From an uncultured Oscillospiraceae bacterium (GTDB lineage: Bacteria > Bacillota > Clostridia > Oscillospirales > Oscillospiraceae), in the NCBI GenBank assembly GCA_934565795.1, contig CAKTIM010000030.1, forward strand, positions 1-26,381: 26,381 bases of DNA. The letters are read 5' to 3'. Positions 1 to 9,560 of this stretch are shown here, piece after piece. Under the pieces are notes generated by a model that searched no databases, had not been told where the DNA came from, and saw only the letters and a program-made list of their open reading frames with translations. Position 1 is the first letter of the stretch. Every line of letters begins with the position of its first letter. Made by a program: the position numbers and the translations under genes.

Positions 1-247
1 GGCGGATTATGTCCCCAACGGTGACGCCGCCTGTGAACGCGACGGAACAAAAACCGCCAAATGCGTCCGCTATGGCTTCGGCAGCTGCCGGGAAACCCAC
101 ACCGTGACCATTGAAAACTCCGCGCTGGGGCATGACTTCCTGGAGGCGGATTATGTCCCCAACGGTGACGCCGCCTGTGAACGCGACGGAACAAAAACCG
201 CCAAATGCGTCCGCTATGGCTCTGGCGGCTGCCGGGAAACCCACACC
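1..247 (+). repeat. 144-bp near-perfect tandem repeat inside the surface-protein gene
   Basis: Bases 1-103 and 145-247 are identical except for three substitutions near 76-82 / 220-226, with a period of 144 bp (48 codons). The copy number upstream is unknown because the window begins inside a repeat. Confidence 0.9.
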
Positions 248-1033
248 AAAACCGATACGGGCTCCGCCCTGACACATCTGCCTGTGAACGATCAGGGATA
301 TCCGCCCACCTGTACCAACGCCGGACTGACGGACGGCAGCCATTGCGGACGGGAAGGCTGCGACAAAATCTTCACGCCCCAGGCCTCCATTGACCCCACC
401 GGCCATTCCTATACCTCCGTCGTCACGCCCCCCACCTGCACCGAGGATGGCTACACCACCCACACCTGCGCAGTGTGCCGTCACCGCTATACCAGCGACA
501 TAACCGCCCGGCTGTCCCACTACTACGGCGAATGGACGCCCCAGGAGAGCGGTACCCACCTCGCCCCCTGCCGCCGCAGCTGCGGCCACCGGGGGACGGC
601 AGCCTGCGCCGCCCTGCCTTATACCCTGCGTACCGCAGACACAGAGGACGCCTACGAATTCACCCTCTGCCCCGTATGCGGCCAGGTCAGCGACGGCGCG
701 CGCCTGATACTGATCGACCAAACCACCGCCCAGCCCCTAACCCGCTGGCTCCCCGCCGGAGAGCAGGTTCTGCGCCTGGGCACCCTAAAAAACGGCAAAC
801 TCCTCCTCACCGCCGCCTTCGAAATCAGCGGCCAGCTGACGCAGCCCACCGGCCAGGTTCAGTTCACCCTCCCCGCCAAACACCTGGAGGGCTTCACCCT
901 GACCATCCTCAACGCTGACGGCACCGAGGAGCCGCTGAATTATACCGCAGCAGGCAAAACCGCCACCTTCACCCTGGACTTCACCGACCAGAAGGCCCCC
1001 GCCATGACCCTCCACCTGACCCCGGAGGCCTAA
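2..1033 (+). CDS. C-terminal part of a Cys-rich repeat surface/secreted protein (5' truncated by window edge)
   Basis: The reading frame is open from base 2 to the TAA at 1031-1033, giving 343 visible residues; the true start lies outside the window. A GTG at 104 is internal to a repeat and is not a credible start. Two nearly identical 48-residue repeats (144-bp period) open the fragment. They are followed by looser repeats of the type GHxY...PPTCTEDGYTTHTCAVC with paired Cys-x-x-Cys, a pattern common in large extracellular proteins of gut Clostridia. The last ~110 residues lack these repeats and look like a beta-rich domain ending in TLHLTPEA. No LPXTG motif, SLH domain or C-terminal membrane segment is seen, so any anchor must be N-terminal. 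Function is unknown; adhesion or glycan binding would be a guess. Confidence 0.8.
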   Translation, partial: ADYVPNGDAACERDGTKTAKCVRYGFGSCRETHTVTIENSALGHDFLEADYVPNGDAACERDGTKTAKCVRYGSGGCRETHTKTDTGSALTHLPVNDQGYPPTCTNAGLTDGSHCGREGCDKIFTPQASIDPTGHSYTSVVTPPTCTEDGYTTHTCAVCRHRYTSDITARLSHYYGEWTPQESGTHLAPCRRSCGHRGTAACAALPYTLRTADTEDAYEFTLCPVCGQVSDGARLILIDQTTAQPLTRWLPAGEQVLRLGTLKNGKLLLTAAFEISGQLTQPTGQVQFTLPAKHLEGFTLTILNADGTEEPLNYTAAGKTATFTLDFTDQKAPAMTLHLTPEA

Positions 1034-1773
1034 ATACATCAACCCGTAGGGGGCGGCAACCTGCCGCCCCTTAACCTTATGGTTTCGGAAGCAAAAAAGA
1101 ACAACGTATACCCTCAAGTTTACATCCCCCAAGCTTCCCTGAGGGGGAAGCTGTCGCCGCAGCGACTGAAGAGGGCACTCAGGTGATGGTTTTGAAAGAG
1201 GCCCAACTAAAAAGGTAGCAACTAAAACACTTTGAGTGCGTAGGGGCGGATACCAGCAGCCCGAAACGTTACGGGTCTGAGCTGCCGGTTGAACGGAAGC
1301 CGGAAAAATCTTCTGATTTCGTAGGGGGCGACAATTTGTCGCCCCGCGGCGTTGCCACTTCGATAGCAGTGCGTTGAATGGTAGGTACCCCATCCGTAGG
1401 GGTGGATATTAGCCGCCCGAAAGGTAACGAAAGTGAACTGTATAGTCGAAACACTCAATCCCGGTACTCGGCGGGCGGCTGGTATCCGCCCCTACAGACT
1501 CAGAATTTTTTAGACTCTACCCTTTTAACCAAATCTCTCCCGAAACCATGAGCTGAGTGCCCTCTTCAGTCGCTGCGGCGACAGCTAATTGATTATTGTA
1601 TCATTGCCACCGGCAATGATTGTTATTAAAGATTCGCTGCGCTCTGCAACACCCCTCAGGGAAGCTTAGAGATTTACCCGTAAGGTTATACGCTCGTCTT
1701 TACTGCTATCGAAACCGTTAGGTTGAGGGTCGGCAGGTTGCCGACCCCTACGGGGGGTGCTGTTAAATGAAAT
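1034..1773. repeat. Intergenic repeat block A: two REP-like cassettes in mirror orientation
   Basis: This non-coding stretch lies between two convergent genes. It contains GTAG-headed hairpin units at 1046-1070, 1240-1264, 1321-1345 and 1396-1418 on the plus strand, and at 1473-1495 and 1727-1751 on the minus strand. The conserved core (AAGCTTCCCT...GACTGAAGAGGGC) occurs forward at about 1131-1176 and reversed at about 1555-1673. The block therefore reads as a truncated forward cassette followed by an inverted one lacking the third hairpin. The reversed core carries a ~65-bp alternative inner segment also found at 25957-26022. Open frames here are short, lack ribosome binding sites and recur with the repeats, so no gene is called. 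The first hairpin, 12 bases past the upstream stop, may act as that gene's terminator. Confidence 0.85.
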
Positions 1774-1813
1774 GCCCTTGGCTCCCGGTGGAAAGAAGGG
1801 GGGAGCCAAGGGC
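1774..1813 (-). terminator. Rho-independent terminator of the GH94-GH1 operon
   Basis: A perfect 13-bp stem (1774-1786 with 1801-1813) encloses a 14-base loop. Read on the minus strand it lies just past the GH1 stop and is followed by the T-rich stretch ATTTCATTTAAC. Confidence 0.8.
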
Positions 1814-1832
1814 TTGGTGTTTGCGGGGGGGG

Positions 1833-3167
1833 TTATTTCAGGATTTCGCCATTGGATTCGATGACGGATTTATACCAGCGGGCGGAGTCCTTGGGGGTGC
1901 GGTGGCCGGTGGCGTAGTCGACGTAGATGATGCCGAAGCGTTCGCTGTAGCCGTTGCTCCACTCGAAATTATCCAGGAAGCTCCATTGCAGGTAGCCCCG
2001 CAGGTCGACGCCATCCTCCAGGCACTTGGAAAGCTCCCGCAGGTAGCGGGTGAGGAAGTCGATGCGGTCGGCATCGTGGACGGCGCCGTCCAGGTAAATT
2101 CGGTCATTGCAGGAAAGGCCGTTTTCCGTGATGTAGATGGGGCAGGCGTAGCGCTTGTACACATTCAGGATGCCGAAGTGCATTACCTCCGGGGTGACCT
2201 TCCACTTGGTCGCGGTGAGGGGGAAGCCTGCGGGAATGGGGGACTTGGTTCCGTCCTCCTCCACCGGGTCGCCCTGGTAGACATTGACGCCCACGAAGTC
2301 CGGCTTCTCCAGCTTGTCCCAATCCGCCTGGGGAATCTTCGCGGCGAAGTCCTCCACCACCTGGGGGGAGCCCTTCGCATAGCTGCGGAAGAACAGCGGA
2401 TCCATAAACAGGTTCATGCTGAACATCCAGTCGGTCGGGTCAAAGGTGGCATCGTAGGCGGCCTGCCGGGCGGCGGGGGTATCCACCCTGGGGTAGCACA
2501 GGCGGCCGCAGGTGGCGATGCCGATGAACGCGCCAGGCACGGCCCTGCGAATCTGCCGGGTGGCCTCACTGTGGGCCAGACAGAGGTTAAAGTAGCATTT
2601 CAGCGCCTCCGTCTCCCCCAGCTTCCAGCCGGGGGCGTGCAGGCCGGTGACGTAGCCCAGGGCGGTGACGCACTGCGGCTCGTTCAGGGTCATGTAGGTA
2701 TCCACCCGTCCGGCGAAGTGCTCCGCCACCACGGCGGCATACCGGCCGAAGGCGGCCACGATGTCCCGGTTCAGCCAGCCGCCCTTGTCCTGGAGGGCGC
2801 TGGGCAGATCCCAGTGGTACAGCGTAATCATGGGCTTGATGCCGTTTTCCAGCAGGGCATTCACCAGATTGTCGTAAAACGCAAAGCCCTGCTGATTCAC
2901 CGCGCCGTCGCCATCGGGGATGATGCGGGGCCAGCTGATGGAAAAGCGATAGGCCTGGATGCCGTGCTGCTTCATCAGGGCTACATCCTCCGCCCAGCGG
3001 TGGTAGCTGTCGCAGGCAACGTCGCCGGTGTCGCCGTTATAGATGTTGCCGGGGGTGTGGGAGAAATCGTCCCAGATGCTCGGCCCCTTGCCGTCCTCGT
3101 TCCAGCCGCCCTCGCACTGATAGGAGGCGCAAGCCACGCCCCAGAGGAAATCCTTTGGGAACATCAT
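1833..3167 (-). CDS. GH1 beta-glucosidase
   Basis: This 444-residue cytoplasmic glycosidase is the normal length for family GH1 and has no signal peptide. It is a retaining enzyme that should release glucose, or related sugars, from the non-reducing end of beta-linked oligosaccharides. Landmarks are the N-terminal FPKDFLWGVA.ASYQCEG, the acid/base Glu in TLNEP (about residue 163), the nucleophile Glu in ITENG (about 348), and the C-terminal WSFLDNFEWSNGYSERFG. The FEW...ER region fits unphosphorylated substrates rather than the S-K-Y signature of 6-phospho-beta-glucosidases. The ATG overlaps the upstream GH94 stop (ATGA), and GAGGTG lies 5 bases upstream of it, so the two genes are translationally coupled. 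A second in-frame ATG follows immediately. Together with GH94 it gives parallel phosphorolytic and hydrolytic routes for cello-oligosaccharides. Confidence 0.93.
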   Translation of the reverse strand: MMFPKDFLWGVACASYQCEGGWNEDGKGPSIWDDFSHTPGNIYNGDTGDVACDSYHRWAEDVALMKQHGIQAYRFSISWPRIIPDGDGAVNQQGFAFYDNLVNALLENGIKPMITLYHWDLPSALQDKGGWLNRDIVAAFGRYAAVVAEHFAGRVDTYMTLNEPQCVTALGYVTGLHAPGWKLGETEALKCYFNLCLAHSEATRQIRRAVPGAFIGIATCGRLCYPRVDTPAARQAAYDATFDPTDWMFSMNLFMDPLFFRSYAKGSPQVVEDFAAKIPQADWDKLEKPDFVGVNVYQGDPVEEDGTKSPIPAGFPLTATKWKVTPEVMHFGILNVYKRYACPIYITENGLSCNDRIYLDGAVHDADRIDFLTRYLRELSKCLEDGVDLRGYLQWSFLDNFEWSNGYSERFGIIYVDYATGHRTPKDSARWYKSVIESNGEILK

Positions 3168-5581
3168 ACGCTCACCTCAACCTGATACTCGCCCTTGCCG
3201 GTATCGGGGATCACCTTGCCGGAGATGCTCTGGCCGTCCACGGTCAGGCTGTAGCTGCCGGTCTGACGCACATGGATGTGGTAGGTCGCACCCCGGAAGC
3301 GGCGGGTGACGGTGTAGTCGCCGAAGCCTGCGGGCAGGCAGGGATCCACGCTCAGGCCCGTCAGGGTGGGCTTGATGCCCAGGATGTACTGGCTGATGTT
3401 GACAAACGTCCAGGAGGCGGTGCCAGTGAGCCAGCTGTTGCGGGCAGCGCCCTCCTCAAAGGAGGCGCGGGCGGCGACGGTCTGGGCGTACACATAAGGC
3501 TCCACCCGGCGGATGTCGCTGTTTTCCTCCTGATAGACAGGCGCGGTGCGCTTGTAGATATCAAAGGCGTTATCGCCCCGGCCCACCACGGTCTCCGCAA
3601 TGGAGATCCAGGGGTTATTGTGGCAGAAGATGGAGCCATTTTCCTTGTATCCGGGAGGATAGGAGGAAATTTCACCCAGCTCCTTGTGGTAGACGGTGTA
3701 GCAGGGCGCCAGCAACTCCACGCCGTACTTGCCCAGCAGGTGCTTGCGGACGGAATCCAGAGCCTGCACGGCCTTGCCGTTGTCCTTGCCCACACCGGCC
3801 ATGACGCACATGCCCTGGGGCTCGATGTAGATCTTGCCCTCGTCGCACTTGTGGGAGCCAACGGGGTTGGAGAAGGCGTCATAGGCGCGGACGAACCACT
3901 CGCCGTCCCATCCGGCGGTCTGGATGGCCTTGTCCATCTCCGCCACGGCGGACAGGACGGTCTGGGCCTCCTCGGTCAGGCCGCGGGCCTGGCAGATTTC
4001 GGCATAGGCCCGGCCATAGAGCACGAACATGCCGCCGATGAATACGGACTCGGCCACGGGGCCTTCGGAGGGGCCGGAGGTCTGGAAGCTCTCGCCCGGC
4101 TCCTCAGAGAAGCAGTTCAGGTTCAGGCAGTCGTTCCAGTCGGCGCGGCCGATCAGGGGCAGGTCATGGGGGCCTTTGTGGGTCATGGTGTAGCCCACAC
4201 TGCGGCGCAGGTGCTCCATCAGGGGCTGCTCGGAGCCGGGAACATTGTCAAAGGGAGTGGGATGATCCAAGATGCTCCAGTCGCCGGTCTCGGCAATGTA
4301 GGCATGGGTGGCGGCCACCAGCCACAGGGGGTCGTCATTGAAGCCGGAGCCGATATCGTTGTTGCCCCGCTTGGTCAGGGGCTGGTACTGGTGATAGGTG
4401 GAGCCGTCCGCCCACTGGACGGAGGCAATGTCGATGATCCGCTCCCGCGCCCGGTCGGGGGCGATGTGGACGAAGCCCAGCAGATCCTGGCAGCTGTCCC
4501 GGAAGCCCATGCCGCGGCCGGTGCCGGACTCGAAATAGCTGGCGGAGCGGCTCATATTATAGGTGACCATGCACTGATACTGGTGCCAGATGTTCACGGC
4601 GCGGTTCAGCTTCTCGTCCTTGCTGCTCAGGGTATAGGTGCCCAGCAGGCCATCCCAATAGGCGGCCAGATCGGCCATGGCCTGATCCACCGCCGCGTCG
4701 GTGCTGAACTCCTTCAGCACCCGGTAAGCGCCATCCTTGCGGATAACACCGGGGGCGATGAACTTCTGATCTCTGGCATTTCTGGCGTAGCCCAGGACGA
4801 ACACAAAGGACTTGCTTTCGCCGGGCAGCAGCTCCACATCCAGGTGCAGCGCCGCCATGGGCGCGCCGCCGTGAGCGACAAAGTCACCGGCGGTGCCGTT
4901 CACGATGGCCTGGGGTGCGGCAAAATTGCCAAAGGTACCCAGGAAATGATCCCGGTCGGTATCAAAGCCGGACAGGGGGGCGTTCACGCCGTAGTAGGCA
5001 TAGTGATCCCGGCGCTCGCGGTACTCGGTCTTGTGGTAGATCACGCTGCCCTCCACCTCCAGCTCGCCGATGTTCAGGTTGCGCTGGAAGTTGGTGGAAT
5101 CGTCCACCGCGTTCCACAGGCACCACTCCACGGCGGCGGTAAAGCGGAAGCTCCGCTTTTCGGCGGACTTGTTGGTCAGGCGAACCTGCTGAAGCTCGCA
5201 GTTTTCATCCCCCGGCACCAGGAAGGTCATTTCGGCGGCAATGCCGTCCTTCTCGGACTGGAAGATGGTGTAGCCCATGCCGTGACGGCAGCAGTAGGAA
5301 TCCAGGGCGGTATCGCAGGGATGGAACGCCGGACTCCAGGGAGCCTTCCCGGCTTCCTTAATATAGAAGAAGCGGGCGCCGATGTCGGCGGGGACATTGT
5401 TGTAGCGGTAGCGCAGCAGCCGCTGGAGCTTGGCATCCCGATAGAAGCAATAGCCACCGGCGGTATTGCTGATGAGGGAGAAGAAATCCTTGCTACCCAG
5501 ATAGTTGATCCAGGGCATCGGGGTCGCGGGGGTCTGAATTACGTACTCTTTTTTTGCGTCGTCAAAATAACCGTAGCGCAT
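3164..5581 (-). CDS. GH94 cellobiose phosphorylase
   Basis: This 805-residue cytoplasmic enzyme would convert cellobiose and phosphate to alpha-glucose 1-phosphate and glucose, saving ATP. From the N-terminus (MRYGYFDDAKKEYVI.TP.TP.PWINYLG) through EGSVIYHKTEYRERR, NMSRSASYFESG.GRGMGFRDS.QD and QPLTKRGNN, it resembles clostridial cellobiose phosphorylases (about 810 residues) closely. GRADWNDCLNLNCF (around 478-491) carries the catalytic Asp region of the family. This points to cellobiose rather than the longer cellodextrin or chitobiose phosphorylases, although substrate cannot be proven from sequence. AAAGGAGAG precedes the ATG. It is the first gene of the operon with GH1. A long antisense open frame over this gene is an artefact of GC-rich codon use. 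Confidence 0.93.
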   Translation of the reverse strand: MRYGYFDDAKKEYVIQTPATPMPWINYLGSKDFFSLISNTAGGYCFYRDAKLQRLLRYRYNNVPADIGARFFYIKEAGKAPWSPAFHPCDTALDSYCCRHGMGYTIFQSEKDGIAAEMTFLVPGDENCELQQVRLTNKSAEKRSFRFTAAVEWCLWNAVDDSTNFQRNLNIGELEVEGSVIYHKTEYRERRDHYAYYGVNAPLSGFDTDRDHFLGTFGNFAAPQAIVNGTAGDFVAHGGAPMAALHLDVELLPGESKSFVFVLGYARNARDQKFIAPGVIRKDGAYRVLKEFSTDAAVDQAMADLAAYWDGLLGTYTLSSKDEKLNRAVNIWHQYQCMVTYNMSRSASYFESGTGRGMGFRDSCQDLLGFVHIAPDRARERIIDIASVQWADGSTYHQYQPLTKRGNNDIGSGFNDDPLWLVAATHAYIAETGDWSILDHPTPFDNVPGSEQPLMEHLRRSVGYTMTHKGPHDLPLIGRADWNDCLNLNCFSEEPGESFQTSGPSEGPVAESVFIGGMFVLYGRAYAEICQARGLTEEAQTVLSAVAEMDKAIQTAGWDGEWFVRAYDAFSNPVGSHKCDEGKIYIEPQGMCVMAGVGKDNGKAVQALDSVRKHLLGKYGVELLAPCYTVYHKELGEISSYPPGYKENGSIFCHNNPWISIAETVVGRGDNAFDIYKRTAPVYQEENSDIRRVEPYVYAQTVAARASFEEGAARNSWLTGTASWTFVNISQYILGIKPTLTGLSVDPCLPAGFGDYTVTRRFRGATYHIHVRQTGSYSLTVDGQSISGKVIPDTGKGEYQVEVSV

Positions 5582-5668
5582 ATCGACTCTCCTTTGAAAT
5601 ATTTTTTACTTTTTTTGATAAACCTGCCCTGCAGCAGGTGGAGGTGCTTGATCCCGGCTGAGTTAAAC

Positions 5669-5674
5669 ATTATA
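5669..5674 (-). promoter_or_regulatory. Possible proximal -10 (TATAAT) of the GH94-GH1 operon
   Basis: A perfect TATAAT on the minus strand lies about 90 bases upstream of the GH94 start. The hexamer 17 bases further upstream (CTGGTA, inside a REP-like hairpin) is a poor -35. The intervening leader has a small hairpin (5622-5627 with 5634-5639). This is an alternative to the more distal promoter at 6198-6226. Confidence 0.35.
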
Positions 5675-5679
5675 AGCCC

Positions 5680-6162
5680 GTAGGGGTCGGCTACCAGCCG
5701 ACCCTCAACCTAACGGTTTGGAAAGCAGTACCGAACAACGTATAACCTGACGTATGCATCCCCCAAGCTTCCCTGCGGGGGAAGCTGTCGCCGCAGCGAC
5801 TGAAGAGGGCACTCAGCGTATGGTTTCGTGGGAGACTTTAGTTAAAGAGGTAGAAAGTTAAACACTTTGAGTGCGTAGTAGCCTATATCCATTAAAGTTT
5901 TACTCTATATGGTGAAGATTAATGCATGTTTAACTTAAAGCCTCCTCTATCAAAGATAAAACTTTAACAGATATGGACTAGTAGGGGCGGATATCAGCCG
6001 CCCGAAAGGTAATGGAACTGAGCTGTACAGACGAACCGCTCAATCCCGGTACACGGCGGGGCGACAAATTGCCGCCCCCTACGAACTCAGAAACTTTGGG
6101 TAGTGTTCACTCAACTGACAGCTCAATTCCGCGACGTTGCGGGCGGCTGTATCCGCCCCTAC
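5680..6162. repeat. Intergenic REP-like cassette B (interrupted by a 102-bp element)
   Basis: GTAG-headed hairpins occur at 5680-5704 (+) and 5981-6003 (+), and inverted ones at 6058-6082 (-) and 6141-6162 (-). The core AAGCTTCCCTG...GACTGAAGAGGGC lies at about 5764-5809. Removing the 102-bp insertion and its 4-base duplication leaves 377 bp, the same length as cassettes C and D. The cassette sits between the terminator of the importer operon and the GH94 start. Open frames crossing it are repeat-derived and lack ribosome binding sites. Confidence 0.88.
5879..5980. mobile_element. 102-bp MITE-like element with 24-bp terminal inverted repeats
   Basis: The ends 5879-5902 and 5957-5980 are inverted repeats matching at 20 of 24 positions. 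GTAG flanks both sides (5875-5878 and 5981-5984), whereas sister cassettes at 16672 and 26113 have a single GTAG at this point. This gives an empty-site comparison and a 4-base target duplication. The interior is AT-rich and non-coding. A TA duplication with longer ends cannot be fully excluded. No related transposase is visible in the window. Confidence 0.75.
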
Positions 6163-6180
6163 GGAGGGGGGACGGTTGCT

Positions 6181-6190
6181 TAAACGTTTA
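6181..6190. promoter_or_regulatory. Palindromic operator-like site TAAACGTTTA
   Basis: This is a perfect 10-bp palindrome with the AAACGTTT core also found in the lacI promoter (13730-13737). It sits at the expected transcription start of a candidate minus-strand promoter (6198-6226) upstream of the GH94-GH1 operon. A LacI-family repressor is the likely ligand; CcpA is an alternative. Confidence 0.5.
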
Positions 6191-6197
6191 CGTTACC

Positions 6198-6226
6198 AGT
6201 TTACCACATTGCATTGTAAAATGCAA
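6198..6226 (-). promoter_or_regulatory. Candidate distal promoter of the GH94-GH1 operon
   Basis: On the minus strand TTGCAT (6226-6221), 17 bases, then TAAACT (6203-6198). The hexamers are only moderate matches to the consensus, but the spacing is ideal and the palindrome 6181-6190 overlaps the predicted start. If real, the transcript would carry the whole repeat cassette as a ~600-base leader. Confidence 0.35.
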
Positions 6227-6283
6227 GGAATATTATTTTGATTTGTGTGGGTTTTTTAAAGTTTTTCGGAGAGGGGGCTTTTG

Positions 6284-6313
6284 AAAAAGCCCCCGGCGAG
6301 GGTTCGCCGGGGG
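6284..6313 (-). terminator. Rho-independent terminator of the Opp-type importer operon
   Basis: A perfect 10-bp GC-rich stem (6290-6299 with 6304-6313) encloses a 4-base loop. On the minus strand it is followed by CTTTTTC, about 90 bases past the stop of the last ATPase gene. Confidence 0.88.
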
Positions 6314-6400
6314 TGGGGTGCAATGTAATGCGCGGCAGGCTGCCATTCAACCGAGGGGAAAGCCTTATGCCGCTCCCCGATTGGGGGAACGGGGAAAGGC

Positions 6401-7250
<850 letters not shown>

Positions 7251-7258
<8 letters not shown>

Positions 7259-8288
7259 GGCTGTATACCTCCTTCAGTTCGTCCACGCCCATCAGGCAGC
7301 GGTACATGCGGTTGTCGCCGAATTCCCGCTCGGCGGGGCTGTTGAATTTGCACTCCGGCTTGGCATACTTGCAGCGCTCGGCAAAGCGGCAGCCTGCGGG
7401 GGGATGCTTCAGGTTGGGGGGCGTGCCGGGGATGGCGGTGAGCTTATGGCCGCGGGTGCCCTCCTCGGGAACCAGGATGGAGCCCATCAGGCCGTGGGAA
7501 TAGGGATGGGTGGGGTCGAACACCATTTCCTTGGCGGTGCCCCGCTCCACGATCTGACCGGCGTACATGACCATGATATCGTCGGTGACGTTATACAGCA
7601 GGGGCAGCTCGTGGGTGATGAACACCATGGCCTTGATGTAGCCCTTTTTCATCAGCTCGCGCATCATTTTAATGACCATCTTCTGGCTGGTCACGTCCAG
7701 TGCGGAGGACGGCTCGTCCGCAATCAGAACCTTGGGGTTCAGAATGGTGGACACGGCAATAACAGTACGCTGCTTCATGCCGCCGGACAGCTCCACGGCG
7801 TGCTGATCCAGCACCTTGGCGGGCAGGCCCAGCTCGGCGAAGCGCTGCTCTGCCTTGGCGCGGATGTCCTTCTTATCCGCCTTGGGGTCATGGGCGTGAA
7901 CCACATCCTCGATGAAGCGAATGATCTTCTGGGTGGGGTTCAGGGCGTTCATGGCCGCCTGGGGGATGTAGGCGATCTCAGTACCCAGGATGGTCTTGCG
8001 GACGGCATCGGGATCCATGCCGGAGATGTTCTTGCCATCGATGATGATATCGCCGCTGATGTAGTGCAGGGGAGCGAAGTAGTAGCCCATCAGGCTCAAG
8101 GCCAGGGTGGACTTGCCGCAGCCGGACTCACCGGCGATGCCCATGGACTTGCCCTCCTCGATCTTGAAGGACACGCCGTCCACGGCGTAGACGCTCTCGC
8201 CGAAGCGGGTGACGTACTTGGTTTTCAGGTTGCGAACCTCCAGCATCACACGGCCGGAAGATTTTTTCTCCATATTCTCGTTCGCCAT
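7251..8288 (-). CDS. Opp/Dpp-class ABC importer ATPase (OppD/DppD-like)
   Basis: This 345-residue partner ATPase has Walker [10 protein letters not shown] (53-61), a Q-loop in [11 protein letters not shown], the signature LSGGMKQR (167-174, Met in place of the usual Gln), Walker B VLIADEP (187-193), D-loop SSALD and switch His 226. Its C-terminus has the oligopeptide-transporter extension with clustered Cys ([18 protein letters not shown]...YRC), a pattern that in this class can bind an iron-sulfur cluster. AAGGAGG precedes the ATG, 10 bases after the permease stop. It pairs with the following ATPase. Confidence 0.92.
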
Positions 8289-8298
8289 AACTGCCTCC

Positions 8299-9543
8299 TT
8301 AGTCTCTCAGGGTGGGGTTGAACACCTGATCCAGGCCGGTATTCATCAGGTTCAGGGAGAACGAGATGAGGGTGATGGTCAGGATCACAGGCAGGTAAGC
8401 CCACCAGGTACCGTTGATATGCGCGGAGTAGCTCATTGCCCAGTTCATCATCAGGCCCAGGGTGGGGGTGACGGTGGTCTTGGGGCCAAGGCCCAGCAGG
8501 GACAGCTGCGCCTCGCTCAGGATGCCAGAGGATACCTGGAGAATGAAGGCCATCACAACATAGGATGCAATATAGGGCAGAATATCAGTGACCACGATGC
8601 GAATCAGGCTGTGGCCGGAGAGCTTGGACAGATTCACATGATCCCGGTTGCGCAGGGAAATGACCTGGGAGCGAACGGAACGGGCCGTCCAAGTCCAGCT
8701 GGTGAAGCCGATGACCACCGCCACGGTGGTGGGGCCGCGCAGATCGGGGCTGATGGAATAGGAGATCAGGATCAGCAGGATGAAGCCGGGAATGACGGTG
8801 AACAGGTTGGTGACGAACATGATGATATCATCCACCACGCCGCCGATATAGCCGGAGAGCAGGCCCAGGGTCAGGCCGATCAGGGTAGCCACCACACCGG
8901 CCACCAGGCCCACCACCAGGGAGGTCTTGGTCGCGCCCACCAGCTCCTTCAGCACGTCGCGGCCGAAGTTATCGGTGCCCAGGGGCAGGGTCTTGACGTT
9001 GGTGACGGTGCCGACGTTCACATAGTCGTTCTTCTTGATGGTGCTCAGCTCCTCGCCCTCGGAGGAGACGGTGAGGTTTTCGGCGGTCTGTAAATCCAGC
9101 AGCGCGTCGTTCAGCCGCTTGTATTTCTTCTGAGCGGCGGAGGTCATGCCCTTGGGCTTGAAGGTGGAATCGTAATTCTCATGCCACAGCTCCAGCAGAG
9201 CCTCGGTGTCCTGGTAGTCCACACCCTCCAGGTCAACGCCCTTCAGGCCCAGCCATTCCACCATCAGCACCCGGTCGGAGTCGCTGAGGGCCTTGGCAAG
9301 GCGCTTGTCGTCGGCGTCGGTCAGGCGCAGGGTCTCCCGCTCCCGGTCGGGATTGGTCTTGGCGGCATCGTACAATGAGACATATGTACCGGGCTTGGCA
9401 AAGGTGCCCACGCCGATCTGCTCCAGGGGGCTGCCGGGATTGATGAGGGGATAGACAATGATGGTGACCAGCAGGAACATAAAGATAATGAAGCCTGCCA
9501 CAAACTTAGAGGAATGGAAAACATTACGCAGCGTATTTTTCAT
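8299..9543 (-). CDS. Opp/Dpp-class ABC importer permease (OppC/DppC-like) with a large extracytoplasmic insert
   Basis: This 414-residue membrane protein is longer than the usual ~300 of OppC. One N-terminal membrane segment (about residues 15-35) is followed by ~150 mostly polar residues before the remaining segments begin near 200. The insert should lie outside the membrane, near the docked binding protein. The C-terminal half has the standard BPD permease core ([25 protein letters not shown]..., several hydrophobic spans, and an EAA-like loop near [18 protein letters not shown]). The gene lies between its partner permease (17-base gap) and the first ATPase (10-base gap). Confidence 0.88.
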   Translation of the reverse strand: MKNTLRNVFHSSKFVAGFIIFMFLLVTIIVYPLINPGSPLEQIGVGTFAKPGTYVSLYDAAKTNPDRERETLRLTDADDKRLAKALSDSDRVLMVEWLGLKGVDLEGVDYQDTEALLELWHENYDSTFKPKGMTSAAQKKYKRLNDALLDLQTAENLTVSSEGEELSTIKKNDYVNVGTVTNVKTLPLGTDNFGRDVLKELVGATKTSLVVGLVAGVVATLIGLTLGLLSGYIGGVVDDIIMFVTNLFTVIPGFILLILISYSISPDLRGPTTVAVVIGFTSWTWTARSVRSQVISLRNRDHVNLSKLSGHSLIRIVVTDILPYIASYVVMAFILQVSSGILSEAQLSLLGLGPKTTVTPTLGLMMNWAMSYSAHINGTWWAYLPVILTITLISFSLNLMNTGLDQVFNPTLRD

Positions 9544-9560
9544 GGTAAGTGCCCCCTCTC

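Noticed and set aside
1833..3167. 6-phospho-beta-glucosidase of a PTS pathway
   Set aside because: No PTS genes are present, the C-terminal active-site region reads FEWSNGYSERFG instead of the phosphate-binding signature, and the partner enzyme is a phosphorylase of free cellobiose.
1767..3185. 472-codon open frame on the plus strand opposite GH1
   Set aside because: It is the antisense shadow of a well-supported GH1 gene. The translation is low-complexity Val/Gly/Ala/His-rich without any family motif.
3155..5683. 842-codon open frame on the plus strand opposite GH94
   Set aside because: It covers the antisense of cellobiose phosphorylase, has no ribosome binding site and no recognisable domain, and arises from GC-rich third positions.
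5680..6162. CRISPR array
   Set aside because: Units are of unequal spacing and mixed orientation, with related rather than unique spacers, and there are no cas genes.
6012..6284. Small hypothetical proteins inside repeat blocks (also at 785-1393, 16703-16906, 26080-26358)
   Set aside because: They share the same peptide because they translate the same repeat. They lack ribosome binding sites, and the hairpin units explain the sequence better.
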